This document shows positions 12,838 through 25,563 of a stretch of DNA of 64,000 nucleotides, piece by piece. The position numbers and the translations under genes are program-made. The DNA comes from Isoetes taiwanensis. Taxonomy: Eukaryota > Streptophyta > Lycopodiopsida > Isoetales > Isoetaceae. Position 1 is the stretch's first letter. Each line of letters begins with the position of its first letter. The notes beneath the pieces are model-generated. The model was not told the origin of the DNA, made no database searches, and was given only the letters and a program-made list of their open reading frames with translations. The DNA lies in NCBI GenBank assembly GCA_021234155.1, contig JAJEKV010000061.1:124001-188000 (forward strand), given 5' to 3'.

Positions 12838-13790
12838 CAAGTCTTTGTACTATGAGAAGTGTTAAAATCGAGTGTCTTCTTTAGACACAATTCCCCCAGA
12901 TTCTTAAAGATTCTCTTGAGATTCCCTTAAATTTTCAAAAATTATCTCAAGATTACTCTAGATTGCCCAAGATACTAGGTAGATTCTCCTAGATTTCATT
13001 AGATTCTATGAAGATTCCCTTGCAAGCACACCTAGTGTCAAATATTCTACTAGATCCTCTTGGATTTTCTCCTAGATTTTCTAAGATTGCACAAAGATTC
13101 CTCTATATTCTTAAGATTCTATAAAGATTCCCCTCAATTTTTTGAGAATTATCCCAAGATGCCCCTAGATTCCCCCAAGATTCTATGTAAATTCATTCAA
13201 AATTTCAAGGATTCATTCAAATTTCAAAGATTCCCCTATATTCTCAAAGATTTTATGAAGATTCCTTTGAATTCTCCAGAAATTCTCAAAGATTTTTCAT
13301 GAGATTCCCATAGATTCCCTAGCTTTCAAAGGTTGTTTTGTGATTCACCTAGATTCCCCATGATTCTATGTAGATACTCTTCGATTTCTTTAGATTCTAT
13401 GTGAAGATTCCTTTAGGTTCTCCAAAATTTCATCAAGATTCCCCGATTATTAAAGATTTTATGAAGATTCCTTTAGATCCTATGAAGTCCCTTTAGGATC
13501 TTCAAGATTCCATCAAGATTCTCCTAGATTCCCAAAGATTCTCTAAAGATTCACATAAATTCCCCAAGATTCTATGTAGATTCTCATAGACTCTCTAAGA
13601 TCCTAAGAAGATTTCCATAGATGCTCAAATATTCTATGAAGATTCCTTCGATTCCCTTAGATCCTTTTCGAGATTCCCCTAGATTCCTAAAGATTGCCCC
13701 AAGATTCACCTAGATTCTCCACGCATTCTATGTAGATTATCTTGGATACCCTTAGATTCTATGAAGATTCCTCTAGGTTCTCAAAGATAT
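12837..13790 (-). repeat. A-type 3-prime end with AGATTCC array
   Basis: After the terminal hairpin TACAA-GTCT-TTGTA and CTATGAGAAGTGTTAAAATC comes about 900 bp of degenerate AGATTCCC / TAGATTCT / GAAGATTCC words spaced at roughly 10-25 bases. Open frames through it (for example 13060-13302, rich in KDS and IL) are products of the repeat. The same array type follows the A ends at 21836 and, in reverse orientation, precedes those at 958 and 6938. Confidence 0.8.
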
Positions 13791-15962
13791 AAATTGCACA
13801 TCGACACGCACTCTAATTTGGCTTAAATGATAAAAGTTTTTAGAAAAAATGAGATAACTATTTCCAAACAACCGATTTAATGGTTTCCAAAACAGTTGAA
13901 GCATTGTTAATTTGATGAGATATTGCCCTCATTGAGCCATATTTGTTATCCAGAACATGTGCCATGTATTTGTTAACAAAGGGCAAGCATCTTGAATCAA
14001 AAACACAAGAATGCAAATTATATCTGCAAAGATATTCTAATATGCTCGTAGTATATTTTGGCACCATCATTCCATGTAAAAACACCGGGCATTTGAGGAT
14101 AGACTTTCATGTTTCAACAAAATTCTACCATGACATCGCCAATATTTACTACGTTCAAACTTTTACCAACCTATAACAACCTTTTAGATCATACGTTATC
14201 TTGATTCCACCATTAGAATAAAGGTTGCATTCCAAACATAATTGCATGCCCCACATAACGACTAGGAGATTCTCGCTTTGTTGTCCACGTAACCATAAGG
14301 GGATTCTATGCTCTATGGACTAAAGCATAGGTAAAATATTCTATTTCTATTTTCCTTACGCTCACAAGTAAATACATGGTGCCGACTTTGCTTACATCAT
14401 GAATTGCTTGAAGTTCACAAGTCTCGGAAAAGCTTTGTATGCCTCATTAGGCAAAAAGAGAAAATCAAATTCAAGCTCATGTTACCCCTAACTAAATTTT
14501 GTTCAAGCTGTTTCCATTTTAATGTCAAAGGACTCTAACAAATCACATTTACGCAATATATCAGAGCTCCAAAGAAATGCATATCCACATATGCATGCCC
14601 TAAACCGGATTAGAAGAAACATCCATTCTGAATCGTGTTACCGGAGCTTAAATTGGTAAGGAGAGGCTTGACAATGCAATTCTTGGCACTCTACTTCTAA
14701 GGAAACAATACATTTATAAGGCAATAACTCTCAATATTGAAGCAAAGTTAAAACAAAAAAATCTCTACATATATAGTTACAATGTTGAATACATGATGCC
14801 ATAGAAGGAACAAACAGTTTGGGGTTGTAACTTTGATGCTTATCAACGAAAGATGGCAAAATGAAAATCATACATGCATGGATCATTGTGGCATGCAAAT
14901 AAAATCTACATTTGTGATGCATGCCAATGGATGATTAAAAAAAAGAACCATCCTGGAGATACATTAAAAGCCTAAGTAGCTCGTTTAGTGGCTTGCCTTC
15001 CAATATAAGTGATCTCACAAGGTTGTTCAATTTTCGGATTTAAGAAACAAGTGGTGCCATATTTTGCAGCCAACCGCCTAAGGTATCACCCTCAATCACC
15101 CCAATACCTTATCCTTCCACAAAATTTGGCTTAAAATTTAAAAGCCTTGCTTTAAACACGGATCTGTAATAATAGTGGTACATTAAGTCTATTATCTAAC
15201 ATTAAGTCTCAAAGATTCCTCTATTGTCCCAATATGAACACCTCTATTGTCCCAATATGAACACAGAGCTATAAGATGGTAAGCCCATCCAAAATTGAAA
15301 AATGCAAACCAAGAGTTAAGAATCAAAAGTTCCTACCGCACCTATAACCGCTGTTGATTACCATTTATGATAAAAGAACCTTTGCCATTTTCGGCAAGAA
15401 CCTTTGCCATTTTTGGCTAGAACCTTTTGCCACCTCTCTGCGGTTGAAACAGAGTTATTAGTACAATAGTTGCCTGTTTGACATAATAATATGGCAGCTT
15501 GTAATTTCACCTTAAGTTTATCTCAACATCAATCACATCTACAAACAGAGATCCGATTCGCTAGCCTTCTCTTCCATGCATGCATACATGAGCAAAGATA
15601 TAACAAAAGCGGGGTTTATGCCCTTTCGAAAAGCATCTGGACAAATAGATCATATAGGCCTTATGCCAAATCCAGCTATTTGGCTATAGCTAGACTAGCA
15701 AGCAAATTTTAAAATGAACACAACATAAGCCTTACGATCCGCCAAAGAAGAGAGGAAGACTTGTTGGAGCCTAATATAGGCTCTTGTAGCCCTGATGCAA
15801 AGCCGAGATTCCAGAATAATTTAGAAGTTGTGGTTGCAAACTAGATGGCCATGGCATGCACTGATAAATGGGCCTCATGGGCCTCAGACAAAAAGGGCTT
15901 CCAATACAAATAACTTCAAATAACATTTTGTAATTCTGTCTTTTGAAACTAAGTGGTCCTAA
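13791..15962. other. Long stretch with no recognised gene
   Basis: Only short frames are seen. A 24-base tandem duplication, CCTCTATTGTCCCAATATGA plus ACAC, lies at about 15218-15264. A repeated AACCTTTGCCATTTTCGGC / AACCTTTGCCATTTTTGGC word lies at about 15378-15430. Nothing else is evident. Confidence 0.4.
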
Positions 15963-16300
15963 CATTTTGTAATTGTGATAGTGCTATCTTAGGACCCCCG
16001 GGCTTTTGCATCCCCTTTGGGCTCAGACAGAATTGTATCCAGAGAACCTTAGGACCCCCATCGGATATCCGTGATTTGAGGTAATTCAGTTCCCCGCATT
16101 CTTTTGTGGTCCGAAGTTTCAGATCTCCGCTGCATTTCTAGAGTTGTTGTAAGCTTTTGCAACGTTGAAAGTTAACCCCACTTTAGGAACCCCAAAGGGG
16201 GCATCCGTGATTCCAAGTAATCCGTGTTTTGGAGAGTTAATGGTTCCTGCATTCCGGTGGTCCGTGATTTTCAAATGCAACCGTTTAGGTTGAAAATCGA
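15963..16300. repeat. Imperfect direct repeat around ATCCGTGATT
   Basis: Two related blocks, AGGACCCCCATCGGATATCC..GTGATTTGAGGTAAT..CCGCATTC and GGAACCCCAAAGGGGGCATC..GTGATTCCAAGTAAT..CTGCATTCC, lie at about 16051-16120 and 16186-16270. Both carry a TGGTCCG word. Confidence 0.55.
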
Positions 16301-16789
16301 TTTAGCTCGCAAATGCAAGTGCGTAAGACATTCAAATCATATACCTTGATTCGCAAAAAGATGCCGGATCTTCCTATCAGCTCTTATCGCATCGCCACTC
16401 TCGGATTAACCTTATAGGTCATAGTATAATTTTACACGCATAAAACCGCACTAAATTCTCTCACCTTGGCTAACATCGATGCAACCGTTGGAATAAATAC
16501 CATATTATATTTTCCTTTACTCTGACATGGTGCTCTGCTTTTATTTTCAAGTATTTCCGGCGAGTCTGTGAATGTATATGAGACAAATAACAAAGATGTA
16601 TAAGCTAATGTAGCTTGAGATCATAATATAGCTTAGATCTAAAAGTAAAATGCGGAAAAGAATGCAAGAATGGTTTTTCCCAAATTTTCGATGGGAATAA
16701 TCAGATTAAGCATGTTAGAATTACATTTCCACACACCGGCTAAATGAAGAGGCTTAAAGGGTGTGCAACAAAAACAAAGCCCCCGGGTC

Positions 16790-17580
16790 AAAGGGTTCCA
16801 AAGAGCTAAACAAAGCCGCAAAAAGAAAAAACACAAAGGTTCATGGTAGGATTAAAAAGGAGAGAACAAGAATAAAGATAGACTTGTTAATTCCTTCAAT
16901 ATAGCCAAAGGAAACAGGGCTTACCATGGGATAATTCAAAATACTATGTGCATATGCAAAATTATGAATAAATCCTACGGATCTACATAATTCATTTTAC
17001 CAAGCGCAACATCTATCGATATAATGGTCAATGGACAAACGGTAATCGCGGAAGGGTGGTTAAATGATTTAAGGAGCAGCCCAAAAACAGCAGAGATCAA
17101 GCTTGTTAGAGTAATATTGCCACCCATGGCTACATGAAGAGGTATCTGTGGTACAAAATGGAGGCAAATCCCAAAATCTAAGGGTTTCAAAAGCTAGACA
17201 ATGCTGCAACAAGATATAAAACCATAGTTCATGGTGGGACATAAATAGCGTAAGAAAATTAATAGCACGACTTGTTAAATTCATCAATACAATAAAATGA
17301 ACCAAAGCTTACCATGTAAAATTACAAAATTATACATGCATATGCCAAAAAATTATGACTAAACCCAAGGTCTAGAAGTTCCAAAGAGCTAAAAATGCTG
17401 CTCTTGTATCAAACAACGGTTCATGGTAGGGCATAACAAAGCAGAGCAAATTATCAGCATGAATTTGTTAACTTCATCACTACATCCAAAGGAACTAAGC
17501 TACAATGTGATAATACTAAATTATGCATATGCAAAATTATGACTAAGCCACTTCCGGATCTACACAATTCATTGCATTAA
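16790..17580. repeat. Three diverged tandem units of about 200-350 bp
   Basis: Each unit contains, in order, GGTTCATGGTAGG (or AGTTCATGGTGGG), GACTTGTTAAAT / GAATTTGTTAAC, CTTCATCA, a GCTTACCATG / GCTACAATG word, a CATATGCAAAATTATGA word, and in two units GGATCTACA(T/C)AATTCATT. Start points are near 16840, 17228 and 17410. The units are strongly diverged and not coding. Confidence 0.65.
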
Positions 17581-18483
17581 AACCTACATCTACTCAAAAT
17601 CGGGGTGACATGAGACAACTCGAGGATAATAAATCATCAATGACATTAAGCATCCGTGGAGGCAAACAAAAACATAATGAGAAAACTAGAGTGCCAAGTC
17701 ATCAAGGCAACACCGGATCCTAAATCGGGTAGACCCAAAATGTTAGTGATGTAATCCCATAGCGACAATTGTTGAGAGGCGAAAAATATGCCAAATCATA
17801 GACTAAAATTTGGAAAAATATAGGGATGTGTGGAGATTGGCATGGGAACAAAATTAAAAGCCAAAGGGTTATGAGTAGAACAAAGCAAATATCCCGAGTA
17901 TTTATCCTCTGTGAGATCAAGGAACCTAAATTAATATGTATGATACAAACACTTTTTCATCGGGTCAATATCTAAGAAAGGCTATCACAAGCATTCAAGG
18001 CATAATTTAAGTCCTTGCCATCACCACTAAAAATATAAGGTTCAGTCCAAATTAACACCTACCCCGATCGAAACTTAAATAATAGCAAATTAACAAGTGA
18101 AGAGAGACTTGGAAAACCATAGATCATTACAATCATTGGGCATCGGTGAGGCAAAACATGGCTTGAGGAGAAAAATTAAAATGTAAGGTCATCGAAACTA
18201 ACTCTTAACCCATCTCTTAGCCAAATCAAAGACTAAATTCACCAAATCAGCAATGTAAGACTAAGAATCTAGATAAAATAACATCCAACTATTAAATCAT
18301 TAAAAGGAAAACCTGGTCCATAGCGGATAATAAAAGCCCGGGCTTGCGTAGATAGCCGCTCCGGATCCGGGAAGGAACAATGGGGCTTTTCATGCGCCTC
18401 CATTTACTCCCGCGAGAAGATTGTTCCAAAGCTTAAACCGACGTTCGAGCGAGAATTAACATAGCCTTATTACCACCGTCCCC
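17581..18483. other. Stretch with no recognised content
   Basis: AT-rich sequence without significant frames or terminal repeats. Confidence 0.35.
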
Positions 18484-19720
18484 ATGCATTCCGAAAGTGC
18501 ACAAAGGGCTGAAACGCAACAACTCAGACAAAATCAGATAACCTTTGTGAAGACCATAAATCTGCACATTTTCAAGAAGACCATAAGAAAAAAGGGGTCA
18601 TGCTTTTTGACCGAAGTTCTAGAGGCCGATCAGCGGCCCGACCATGGCAAGCATCGAATATTAGAGCAAAAGATCGATTCTCCGAGTAAGCGTGGCATTG
18701 CTCAAATCCTTACCTGCTCTATCGTACCAAAGATCCAAGATCTCATAACATTAGCTACCCGAGCTCAAGCTTCAAGATCTCATACACAAGCGGATTGCGG
18801 ATTAAAGCCGGATTATTTGGGATGCCATAGACAAAATGCATCCAGATCCCAAGGTCAGTCCGCCAAGATCTTTGGAGGGGAATTTGAAGCTCAAGATAAG
18901 TACGCATGTGGAGGAGAACTTGAAAAGAGCAAGACAAAGACTTGAATTAGAGAAGAAGAAGCTAGAGGTGTAGAGATATAATGAGAATCTTATAAAGTTG
19001 AAAAGATAAGGTGGAAAAAAGCTATTAGACATCTTGAGAAAGCATATGAAGAGGAGGTTGCCATTAATGAGGTGGAGCATGCAAAGCTTGTGGAGGAGGT
19101 TAAACAAATAAAATGCGTGAAATACTTCAAAAAGCCGCGTTGTTGGAGCCTGAGCAATGATTGCCGCAGCTGAGTCATACAACAGACCGCCGCCATATGT
19201 GGAGGTCTAATATAGTGCGTGGGGAGATAGCTCGCGCTCAACGTTTTCTTAAGTACCTTATAAATACTTATGTGGATCCCGCCTCCGTGGGTTCTAAACC
19301 AAGCTTTGACTCGAGATATTAGATTGCTTTTGCAAAGGCAAATCGTGCTTTGGATACCAAACCGCTTATTGAAGCATTGCGGGAAGCCTATGAAACTAGA
19401 GGGAAGGCAAGTAAAGGGCTAGTATATATAAGAGAAACAGACCTAACGGCATGATGCCGGTTCATCCACCCCGTGCTCTTTCTCACCATTGTGCCTTGGA
19501 TGATGCTGCCCCTCATCATTTGTCTTTTGGATGACCAACCAAAATCATTATTAATGGCTGAACTTATAGCACAATCTTGCGCATTTGCTGAGAATCTGGA
19601 TGGATCCCTAAGATCTCGTCTGTTTTGGTGGTGGCGCTGTTTGTCCGATCCTTATGGCTGTTTTGCTACCCTAGTAGAAGGGCAATGGGCAGAAAGATAT
19701 TGCCAGAAGCCCTAATTAGA
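18484..19720 (+). pseudogene. Unrecognised decayed coding sequence, plus strand
   Basis: A 153-codon frame (18484-18945) is followed by shorter frames in the same strand. They read AIRHLEKAYEEEVAINEVEH (charged, coiled-coil-like, near 19020), FLKYLINTYVDPASVGSKPS (near 19250) and ALDTKPLIEALREAYETRGK (near 19350), separated by stops. A further 80-codon frame lies at 19473-19715. The composition is protein-like and the breaks indicate a relic. I do not recognise the family; a captured host gene or a decayed transposase or gag are possible. Its strand is opposite to the inferred sense of the enclosing module, suggesting a nested insertion. Confidence 0.3.
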
Positions 19721-19992
19721 GAAGTCCCAGATGAGAGCCTGGATAACTGGAGCTTAGATTATAGTGCTGCTGCTCCTACATTAAGATAAGGAAAAATTAG
19801 TTAATGATGCAGCAAAATTGCAAGCAAAAAGCTCTAACTAAAAGTTCATGAGAGCACACAAGAAAAAGCATAGAACCACCTCGTTCAAAACTTGTTGCTC
19901 CAAATAACCCAGGGCAAATAGCATTAGTAAATTGCATCTTTTGCCAATAAATAAATACTTTACGAGAATGTCACGAAAAGCAGAAGCCTTAC

Positions 19993-20345
19993 CTGCTATA
20001 TTGTTGACAAAATCGCTGCATGATGCAAGCCACAGGAGCTTTCGCCGAGCCAACAAAATACAGACGCTGCCAAGAACTTGGACCTTTACAACCAGTTTTC
20101 TTCACAATCTCTAGTACATTATCAAATGGGCATGTAAACGCCTTGTCTCTAGTGGAAAAACCATCTGACAGTGAAATACAAATTAGATTTTAACCCAGCC
20201 ACAAAATCAAGGTATCAAGAGTAGAATCTCCAAAAACAAGCAGAGCTTTTGGCTTCAGAATTTCTTGTGCCCCAAGGCGAAATCCACTTCCATTATTCAT
20301 GGTAGACCGACCTCTGGACTGCAAGTTTGGACCTAACCAGAGCTA
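19993..20345 (-). pseudogene. Unrecognised exon-like fragment, minus strand
   Basis: One minus-strand frame is open over most of this span except for a single TAA at 20190-20192. It reads ALLVFGDSTLDTL before the stop, then FTCPFDNVLEIVKKTGCKGP and RLYFVGSAKAPVACIMQRFC, and ends at a CAG|GTAAGG donor (19993/19992). It is preceded by an AATTGCAG-like acceptor near 20360. FGDS resembles block I of GDSL esterases, but the rest does not follow that family, so I do not assign it. It lies sense to the B end at 21670. Confidence 0.35.
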
Positions 20346-20351
20346 GCTGAA

Positions 20352-20640
20352 CTATCTGCAATTGAAATATTTGTATAAAACAAACAAACACACATTGCAA
20401 GGCAAAGAACCTGGAAGAAAATGAGTCATGGCCAAGCCGACTTCATCTATCTGCAGAGAAAAGTTAGGATACAAAATGAAACACAGATGTGCAAGACAAC
20501 GAACCCTAGCCATGCCGACTTGATCTATCTGCACGAAAAATCAAAATAGAAATAAAAACCAAGTGGTTTTCTTATGGTCCCGGAATATGGTAAAAGGGCA
20601 AGCCAAGCTGATCTATCTGCAAAAATGTGAGGATAGAAAA
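20352..20640 (-). repeat. Repeated splice-acceptor plus mini-exon unit
   Basis: On the minus strand, four copies of a pyrimidine run followed by (T/C)GCAGATAGATGAAGTCGGC-type sequence occur near 20355, 20450, 20530 and 20620 (variants ATAGATCAAGTCGGC, ATAGATCAGCTTGGC, ATAGTTCAGCTAGC). Each copy is a strong 3-prime splice-site match followed by a short conserved frame (IDEVGLAM / IDQVGMAR). Confidence 0.5.
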
Positions 20641-21270
20641 TGAACGCATTTGCAGACAGGAATCTTGCGGCAAAGCAAAGATAATTTGCTATCATGATCC
20701 GGAAGCAGATGCATTCATTTGCGAGACAGAATCTTGTGTGCAAAGCGACATAATTTCAATTATCATCCTTTTCTCGAGTTCTACTTTTAATTTCGATTAC
20801 GCCACGCGGACCTTTAAAACCCGAAGAAGAATCCAAAATACAAACCTTAAGCCTAAAAAATGGGTCAAATTTATGCCACCGAGTCTAAAAAAATGATGTA
20901 AAACAGGACCATTAGGCATGTGTTAAGCAAAATCCCATTTTGAAAGACGACCTTCATTTCACTTCGGTTGTGCACGGGAACAATAGAAGCTTCGCTTGTG
21001 CTCGCAATGATTTTATTTTACCGAAGCGAGCCAAAGGCACATCCTTGTGATGTCGAGGAAAACTCGCACCGAAAGTATTTTGCGTTAATTAGATTCTAAT
21101 GGAGCGAAATGTTGAAACTAAACTCTAAAGTCGAGCTTCAAATCAATTACACGGGTTATACAGGGGATTCACAACGCGTCGTCGTCATATCCCGCCTCCG
21201 CCATAGCAGAACCACAAGCGGTAGGAACAGAGAACAGAGAAAAGTGGAAAATATCCTTTGGATGATTTTT
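20641..21270. other. Stretch with no recognised content
   Basis: Only short frames are seen. Near 21170-21210 the minus strand has a short frame beginning MAEAGYDDDAL and a relatively GC-rich context, which may be a 5-prime exon start, but nothing supports it further. Confidence 0.25.
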
Positions 21271-21670
21271 AATTAATATGCATTGCCACCTCATGAAGGT
21301 GGACATTAAATTTCTTTCCCCATTAAATTTCCTTGACTTTTTTAAATCAAGGGAAGAGATTAGAAGCCCCAATTCAATGATCCGGATTAAAAGCCCCAAT
21401 TCTATCACCTTCCTTGCAACTTCCTATCCAAAATTGATTGGCGAAGATTTGACCTTCCCTTTTAATCCAAGCTGACCCATATGAAAAGCCCCAAATAATT
21501 TTAATCGACCTGTCTAGATAAAATGCCCCAATTTCAAGGGCCAGTTAAAAGCCCCAAATAAGGGGGATGCTTGGGGTGTTACGAGGGGTACCGTCTGGGC
21601 CGTCCATCTCAGAGATGGGCCAGTACCGAGATCAATCTCTACACCATGTTGGTAGACCTCCAAATAATTG
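21271..21670 (-). repeat. B-type 5-prime terminus (reverse)
   Basis: It carries TGCCACCTCA, three GCCCCAA(A/T)T-type blocks (about 21489, 21521, 21549), a GGGCCGTCCATCTCAGAGAT block and ends CCAAATAATTGTATATATA. The order and spacing match the other B ends, although the GGTGTCGCC word is not preserved. Confidence 0.6.
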
Positions 21671-22460
<790 letters not shown>

Positions 22461-23247
22461 CGTGATACACTTTGATGGCGAAGTTAAAAATTCTAATAGG
22501 TTTCTATGCATGTGAGTAAATGTATAAATATTGTTATAGATCTGAGGGTCTCAAAAAGAATGTCACAATAAATATAGATGCAGTTCATATGGTGTTCAGA
22601 TCAAGCTCTAAATTTGGGACACGCATGGTGAATTTTAAAAGTTAGGACACAAGGGAATTTAATGTTTTAGATTGCACATGGCAAAGTTTGCGTAATTTAT
22701 CTATGTCCGAAGTTTTGTTATTTTGAAAAACTTAAATATAAGGAAAAATTTCTCGGATAAGGAAAAAATTTTCGACATCTGGACAACTGTAGTAATATTC
22801 CCCAACATTTATGATACAATATTTTGCTAGATAGAGCATAGTCGTGAATGTGTTGCATGTTCAACATATAGAACCTAGCACTATGGCATTCCCTAAGAAA
22901 ACCCTTGATAGAACCTAGCACTATGGCATTCCCTAAGAAAAAACCTTGGTTATGGTTAACCCACAATGTGGCGAAAGTGTCTTCACATGTTAAGCGTAGT
23001 AGGTATTGAAAGGCGAAAGTGTAAGCATTTGGGTATATGCAAATTCTCCACAAATCCAATCGCCCTCTTCATTCTTGGTGGACCTTTGCTATCGCAGTTG
23101 CCGAGGGGGTTTTCAAGAAATGGTCAATTTGCATTCCGAATTTGCAAGATTCAAGGTTTAAATGCAAAGATTGAAGACCTAAAGTAAATAAGTGGTAAAT
23201 AATTGGAAACGTAAAACTCAAGAGGTGCCCGTTTGGATCCATTGATA
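22461..23247. repeat. Mostly unassigned; contains a 41-bp tandem duplication
   Basis: At about 22868-22945 the word AGAACCTAGCACTATGGCAT plus TCCCTAAGAAAA occurs twice in tandem. The rest is AT-rich without recognised content. Confidence 0.6.
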
Positions 23248-23425
23248 CAAAAAATCCCTCCACATCTTCTATATTGTAGGGGAATGACAAAAATCCCTCC
23301 ACATCTTCTATATTGTAGGGGAATGAAGAAGGGAGCACGTCTAGAGATGCTTGTTTGAATCCACTATGCGAAAATCCCTCCACGTCTTCTATATTGTAGG
23401 GGAATGAAAAAGGGAGCTCTTTATC
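23248..23425 (-). repeat. Three copies of a 38-bp word encoding SFPYNIEDVEGF
   Basis: AAAATCCCTCCACATCTTCT plus ATATTGTAGGGGAATGA occurs at about 23250, 23288 and 23371. On the minus strand the copies stay in one frame and encode FPYNIEDVEGF each time, the first two directly adjacent. The 140-codon minus frame (23069-23491) spans them. In-frame preservation could be chance for copies so similar. Confidence 0.75.
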
Positions 23426-25501
23426 TGGAACAATGGCAGACGTGCTCTCGACTGTCGTCATTGCAGGGCCCTTTATCATTCCCCTATACATTTTCGTAAA
23501 GCCCTAATATATACGTAAACTTTATGCATTCTTTACCATGCCTAACATTTTGACATTAAACAATGTGGCACCATCAGAAGGTAACAACCTTTTATTAACC
23601 ATTGCTATTATTGTTGGTTTTCGGGCATATGGAGAGTTGAAAAGGCTATTTTCAAAAAATCTAAATCATGCGTCCTTGATATTGTGATGAAGGAAAAGAA
23701 ACCTGTCATCTTTACAAAGGGCAAAAGCCCTATTACTGTGGCTGCAATTACCGTGGCCACAAAACGCAAGTTGAAGGGCAAAATCTGTTGATTTGTCTAT
23801 TGTCAATAGCCGCTTCCCAACTTCCTTGCAAATGGCCAGGCATGTTACTTGTACAGATGCAGCAGGTCTTTGGATGCAATAGAAAAGTTCCATTTAATGA
23901 ATAACCAACCACTCAATATGATTTCGAATTTGGAGAGTGGCCTGCAATATGCTAAGCATATCAGGACTTCTTCAGCAGCAACACATATGCATAGATTATG
24001 GTGGCAGCGTGTTTGATAAGCGATGCTATACAGTGTTCAAGCAATTTGCTGATCCAGTAATATAGTGAATATGATTTTAAGGGCAAATTGGGGCGATTCT
24101 CGCCAGGAAAGATGAATAACCACAAGATACAAAGAAGATGCATGTGGCGGCAGGTGTGCACATTCTATCCTTTGTCAATTCCTTTGAATTCCTTTGTAAG
24201 AACCTCCATGAACGTAAAACAGGATTCTACAAGTGTAATTATAGAAGTTCATGGCTTCAGATTCTCATAGAGATGTGTGAATTTCTGAGGAGACTTTCCA
24301 TATGAAACTCCCCGCTAGTGTCGCTTTTAGTTCCCGTGAATTGATCTCAACTTGCAAAAAATCTGATATTTACAACATTGTTGTTTATATCTTCCCAAAG
24401 ATACTTGAATTTGCTTTCATAATCACGGCGATAATGCAATGAAATTAGATCGCGATCGGGCCCTTCTCGCAAGATACATAAATTAGTGGATAAAGAGTAA
24501 GTAGGGCTTCAAACCCCGTTTTGAAAACAAACCTCGTATTTCACCAATAGAAGCATGTAGTCGCCTGAAGTTCGGATGGCTTAACATGCATCAACTAGCG
24601 CGGAAAGCCCCCGGCCGCAATTCCCTTCAACTTCCCCGGTAAAAGAAGATCGAATATGCACAATGAACACATTGTTTTTCCTTAAAAATGTAAACCATAT
24701 GAAGAGACAAAAAGTCTCTATGCATTTAATCGTAAATACCTTTTCAAGCCTCGCAAGTAAACAACCGTAAACCACGTAAAAGGTAGTCCAAAGTAAATGG
24801 TCTCGGGATACCGTGATACAAAGAAAACCATGGGTTAAATTAGAACTATTTACATCAAATAACTTGCCGCTTATAAATAAAGGTAAGACTCAAAAATTGC
24901 CAAGTCTCAAAATGAAAAATGAATAGTTACAAACGATACCTGATTTTTCATGCCGAACAGGGATTTTTACCGCCACGACAGTGTGCCTATGTTTTATTTT
25001 TTTTACAGATGGGTTTTGCCGTAGACCTAATTTCAAACTAACTTATCTCGTGGGGAGAACTCCGTTGTTATGGTAAGCCATGTTAACACATAACCGCATC
25101 CCGAAAGTAAAATAGTACGTTGGATATCAGTGCAAGAGTTCCTATTGTTTGGCATACATTCTAAGACCATATTCTGCTACTGGATACATCTGTCATTCAC
25201 CGCAAAACTGCGGGAAGTATTTATTCATTCCATTTCGTGTTATAACAGAAGCAAGTGCATTTGAAAACATGGAAAGAGCCAACCCAGACTTTGTGATTCT
25301 TTGTTTCACGGAAATGCCATGGAGCACTGGTTTAAATACTCAAGTCCAGTAGGCTTCCAATCGCCATTGTACACAGTTTGCAAACAAATTTTAAAATGAC
25401 AATGATATTTCGTCCAGACTCAGAAAAACTCATGCAGAACGTGTTTTTCTCTTGAAACGACAGAGGGATAAACAAAGATAGAGAAATGGTAAGATATTTA
25501 C
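23426..25501. other. Long stretch with no recognised gene
   Basis: Short frames only, with no repeat structure of note. Confidence 0.35.
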
Positions 25502-25563
25502 CTGCTGCTGCTGCTGCCAGTCCTACAAAGGAATAAGCTCCATTGAACACACAGAGAAAACTC
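25502..25563 (-). pseudogene. Short exon-like segment, unrecognised
   Basis: On the minus strand, a 62-base segment lies between a CGGCAG acceptor and a CAG|GTAAAT donor. One frame reads FLCVFNGAYSFVGLAAAAAG, hydrophobic and membrane-like. It ends in a GCA/CAG run. No family is assigned. Confidence 0.3.

Larger units (their letters stand above)
12837..21670 (-). mobile_element. Candidate TA-bounded module, A end to B end (reverse)
   Basis: Seen: the left end is ACAAGTCTTTGTACTATGAG (reverse complement of the A-type end) followed by an AGATTCC array; the right end is a B-type terminus in reverse complement at about 21480-21670. The module therefore runs 5-prime to 3-prime on the minus strand. 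Minus-strand exon-like sequence lies at 19993-20345. At nearly 9 kb it may contain nested insertions, for example plus-strand frames at 18484-19720. No mobility enzyme is recognised. Confidence 0.4.

Noticed and set aside
13060-13302. Open frame rich in KDS/FLR within the AGATTCC array
   Set aside because: The peptide is a direct product of the degenerate repeat word; similar pseudo-frames appear in every A-type array.
20190-20345. GDSL esterase based on ALLVFGDSTLD
   Set aside because: Only block I resembles the family; the following 80 residues do not show block II or III features, so no name was given.
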